Origin: an uncultured Chloroflexota bacterium
GTDB taxonomy: Bacteria > Chloroflexota > Anaerolineae > Aggregatilineales > Phototrophicaceae
Direction: 5' to 3'
Assembly (NCBI GenBank): GCA_937974245.1
Contig: CALJKV010000007.1
Location: forward strand, 1 to 6,448
Length of the DNA: 6,448 bases
Below the pieces are notes generated by a model. That model did no database searches. It had not been told where the DNA came from and saw nothing but the letters and a program-made list of their open reading frames with translations. This document shows, piece after piece, positions 5,148 to 6,448 of the stretch; within the stretch, counting starts at the first letter, position 1, and each line of letters opens with the position of its first letter. The position numbers and the translations under genes were made by a program.

Positions 5148-6416
5148 ATGGAATACGACGTTTTTATCAGTTACTCTCGTAAAGACGGCAACGAGTACGC
5201 GGCACGACTGCAAACCGAGTTAGAAGCCGCCGGTTTTCGCGTATGGCGCGATACCCGCAATATCAACCCGGCACAGGACTTCACCGCCGAGATTGAGATG
5301 GGCATCAAAAACTCGCGGATTGTCGCCGTCTGCGTGACACCCGACCTGGAACGCCCCACCAGCTTTGTCCGGCGCGAGATTCAATACGCTGATGTCGTCA
5401 AAAGACCGGCTTTCCCCTGCCGCGTGACGGATGCCCCGCCGCCGCTGCCCATTATCAACCGGGAATGGCTGGAATTTCACAAGGATTGGTCTACCGCCTT
5501 CGCCCGGTTGCGCCAACTCGCCCGTGACCCCAACCTGCAACAAGCGCCCGGCACGTATAAGAAGCCATCGGAAGACCCGTTCCGGGACTACCTGCAAACC
5601 CTCTACCAGCAGATCGTAGATTACCTCAGTCGCGCCGTGATCCGCCTGATTGACCTGGAAACCGAAGAGGCACCTGATGCCGTGCCGCGCAAGCGAACCG
5701 ATGACATCTTGCTCGATTTCTTCGATGCAGCCGGACTGAGTACAGCGGACACGATAGAAGCCGGACACCGTTACGACTCGTTTGCCCAGGCTTTCGAGCA
5801 GCATAAGGGGCGTTTGCTGCTATTGGGCGAACCGGGTGCGGGCAAGACGATTACACTCATGTCGTATGCCCGCGATGCTGTCGCTGCCCGCTTAGACGAC
5901 CACCGCAAGCCGCTGCCGGTGCTGAAAACGGTGGCGACCTGGCCTTCCAACCCGCCTCTTCCCATCGCAGAGTGGGCGGCGGAGAAGCTGGATGGTCTGA
6001 AACCGGAGATTGAGGCTGGCCGGGCGCTGCTGCTGCTGGATGGTCTGGACGAATTAGGAAGCAGCCGCCCGATTGACCCCGAAAAGCCGGAAAAAGGTAG
6101 CTATGATCCGCGCCAGCGCTTCATTGACGCGGTGGCACAAATTCCCCCACATAATCAGATGCTGGTTACCTGCCGCGTGAAGGATTACGCCGCTATCGAC
6201 CAGCAGATTCCGCTGGAAGGGGCGATCACGCTGCAACCCCTGAGTGACGACCTGCTGCGCGAGTACCTGAGCGACCATCCTCGAATTTACGATGCGATTC
6301 AGGCCGACGACAATCTGCGCGACCTGGCCCGGACGCCACTCTTACTGAGCCTGATCGCCTTCGCCTGGAATGACCTGGACACTGACTCGCAAACTAAGAA
6401 CCCATCTGAAAATTAA
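5148..6416 (+). CDS. TIR-NACHT NLR-like defence protein, C-terminus missing
   Basis: The 422-residue product joins an N-terminal TIR domain to a NACHT NTPase. Proteins of this build are bacterial NLR-like (STAND) immune sensors: a sensor region detects infection, NACHT oligomerises, and TIR typically degrades NAD+ or makes a nucleotide signal. The TIR domain (about 1-125) opens with YDVFISYSRKD (3-13) and contains AGFRVWRD (28-35) and VTPDLERPTSFVRREIQYA (63-81); E77 is the likely catalytic glutamate. A linker (about 143-220) follows. NACHT shows Walker A GEPGAGKT (227-234), Walker B LLLLDGLDEL (294-303), TCR at the sensor-1 position (341-343) and RTPLLLSLIAFAW (395-407) at the entry to the winged-helix region. 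The frame then ends within 15 residues, so the rest of the STAND module and any C-terminal sensor repeats are absent. The last 16 residues (DLDTDSQTKNPSEN and neighbours) look unlike the family and are encoded in AT-richer DNA. The gene is either truncated or a minimal form. Domain calls are firm; antiphage activity is inference. Confidence 0.88.
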   Translation: MEYDVFISYSRKDGNEYAARLQTELEAAGFRVWRDTRNINPAQDFTAEIEMGIKNSRIVAVCVTPDLERPTSFVRREIQYADVVKRPAFPCRVTDAPPPLPIINREWLEFHKDWSTAFARLRQLARDPNLQQAPGTYKKPSEDPFRDYLQTLYQQIVDYLSRAVIRLIDLETEEAPDAVPRKRTDDILLDFFDAAGLSTADTIEAGHRYDSFAQAFEQHKGRLLLLGEPGAGKTITLMSYARDAVAARLDDHRKPLPVLKTVATWPSNPPLPIAEWAAEKLDGLKPEIEAGRALLLLDGLDELGSSRPIDPEKPEKGSYDPRQRFIDAVAQIPPHNQMLVTCRVKDYAAIDQQIPLEGAITLQPLSDDLLREYLSDHPRIYDAIQADDNLRDLARTPLLLSLIAFAWNDLDTDSQTKNPSEN

Positions 6417-6428
6417 GCAGGCAAGCGT

Positions 6429-6448
6429 TTGAGCAAAGTAAAAATGGA
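6429..6448 (+). CDS. Possible start of a further gene, cut by the window edge
   Basis: After the TIR-NACHT stop an open frame starts at TTG 6429 (LSKVKM..), with AGG 7 nt upstream at 6419-6421, and includes an in-frame ATG at 6444. Only 20 nt are visible, so no product can be named. The AT-rich composition matches the tail of the preceding gene rather than the rest of the window. Confidence 0.15.

Noticed and set aside
5220..5804. 194-codon minus-strand frame inside the TIR-NACHT gene
   Set aside because: It is antisense to well-defined TIR and linker sequence and shows no domain of its own.

Overview
The window is a GC-rich bacterial chromosomal segment (about 60% G+C where counted). It carries four protein genes, one of them probably truncated, and one 525-nt intergenic region full of repeats. 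The protein types suggest Chloroflexota (Anaerolineae-like): a TIR-NACHT protein opening with YDVFISYSRKD, a membrane-anchored MurF-like ligase, a BtrH_N-type protein and a YgcE-like FGGY kinase. This assignment rests on remembered family resemblance; the window has no rRNA or other phylogenetic marker.

Layout, left to right. (1) Bases 1-101 are a leader with a weak promoter and a strong Shine-Dalgarno. (2) 102-1307 (+) encodes a BtrH_N/DUF4872-like protein that seems to lack the Cys/His pair of its papain-like fold. (3) 1356-2999 (-), convergent with it, encodes a MurF-type ligase whose UDP-binding first domain is replaced by about five membrane segments. (4) 3000-3524 is a divergent intergenic region. 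It holds an 8+8-bp dyad overlapping the mur gene's ribosome-binding site, an 18-nt inverted repeat pair 226 nt apart, a G/C-run palindromic element (3079-3244), several small hairpins and a promoter for the kinase. (5) 3525-5075 (+) encodes an FGGY carbohydrate kinase. (6) 5148-6416 (+), with its own promoter, encodes a TIR-NACHT protein of the NLR-like antiphage type. It stops right after the NACHT core, where G+C falls from 64% to 40%. (7) 6417-6448 may hold the start of another gene.

The genes do not form one pathway. The BtrH-like and Mur genes are convergent, the Mur and kinase genes divergent, and the kinase and TIR-NACHT genes are co-directional but apparently transcribed separately. 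The part most worth following up is the right end: the TIR-NACHT gene either is a minimal sensorless form, has been cut by an insertion or deletion, or works with a gene just beyond the window. The most likely defence-related content is this gene; nothing else in the window supports a multi-gene defence operon.
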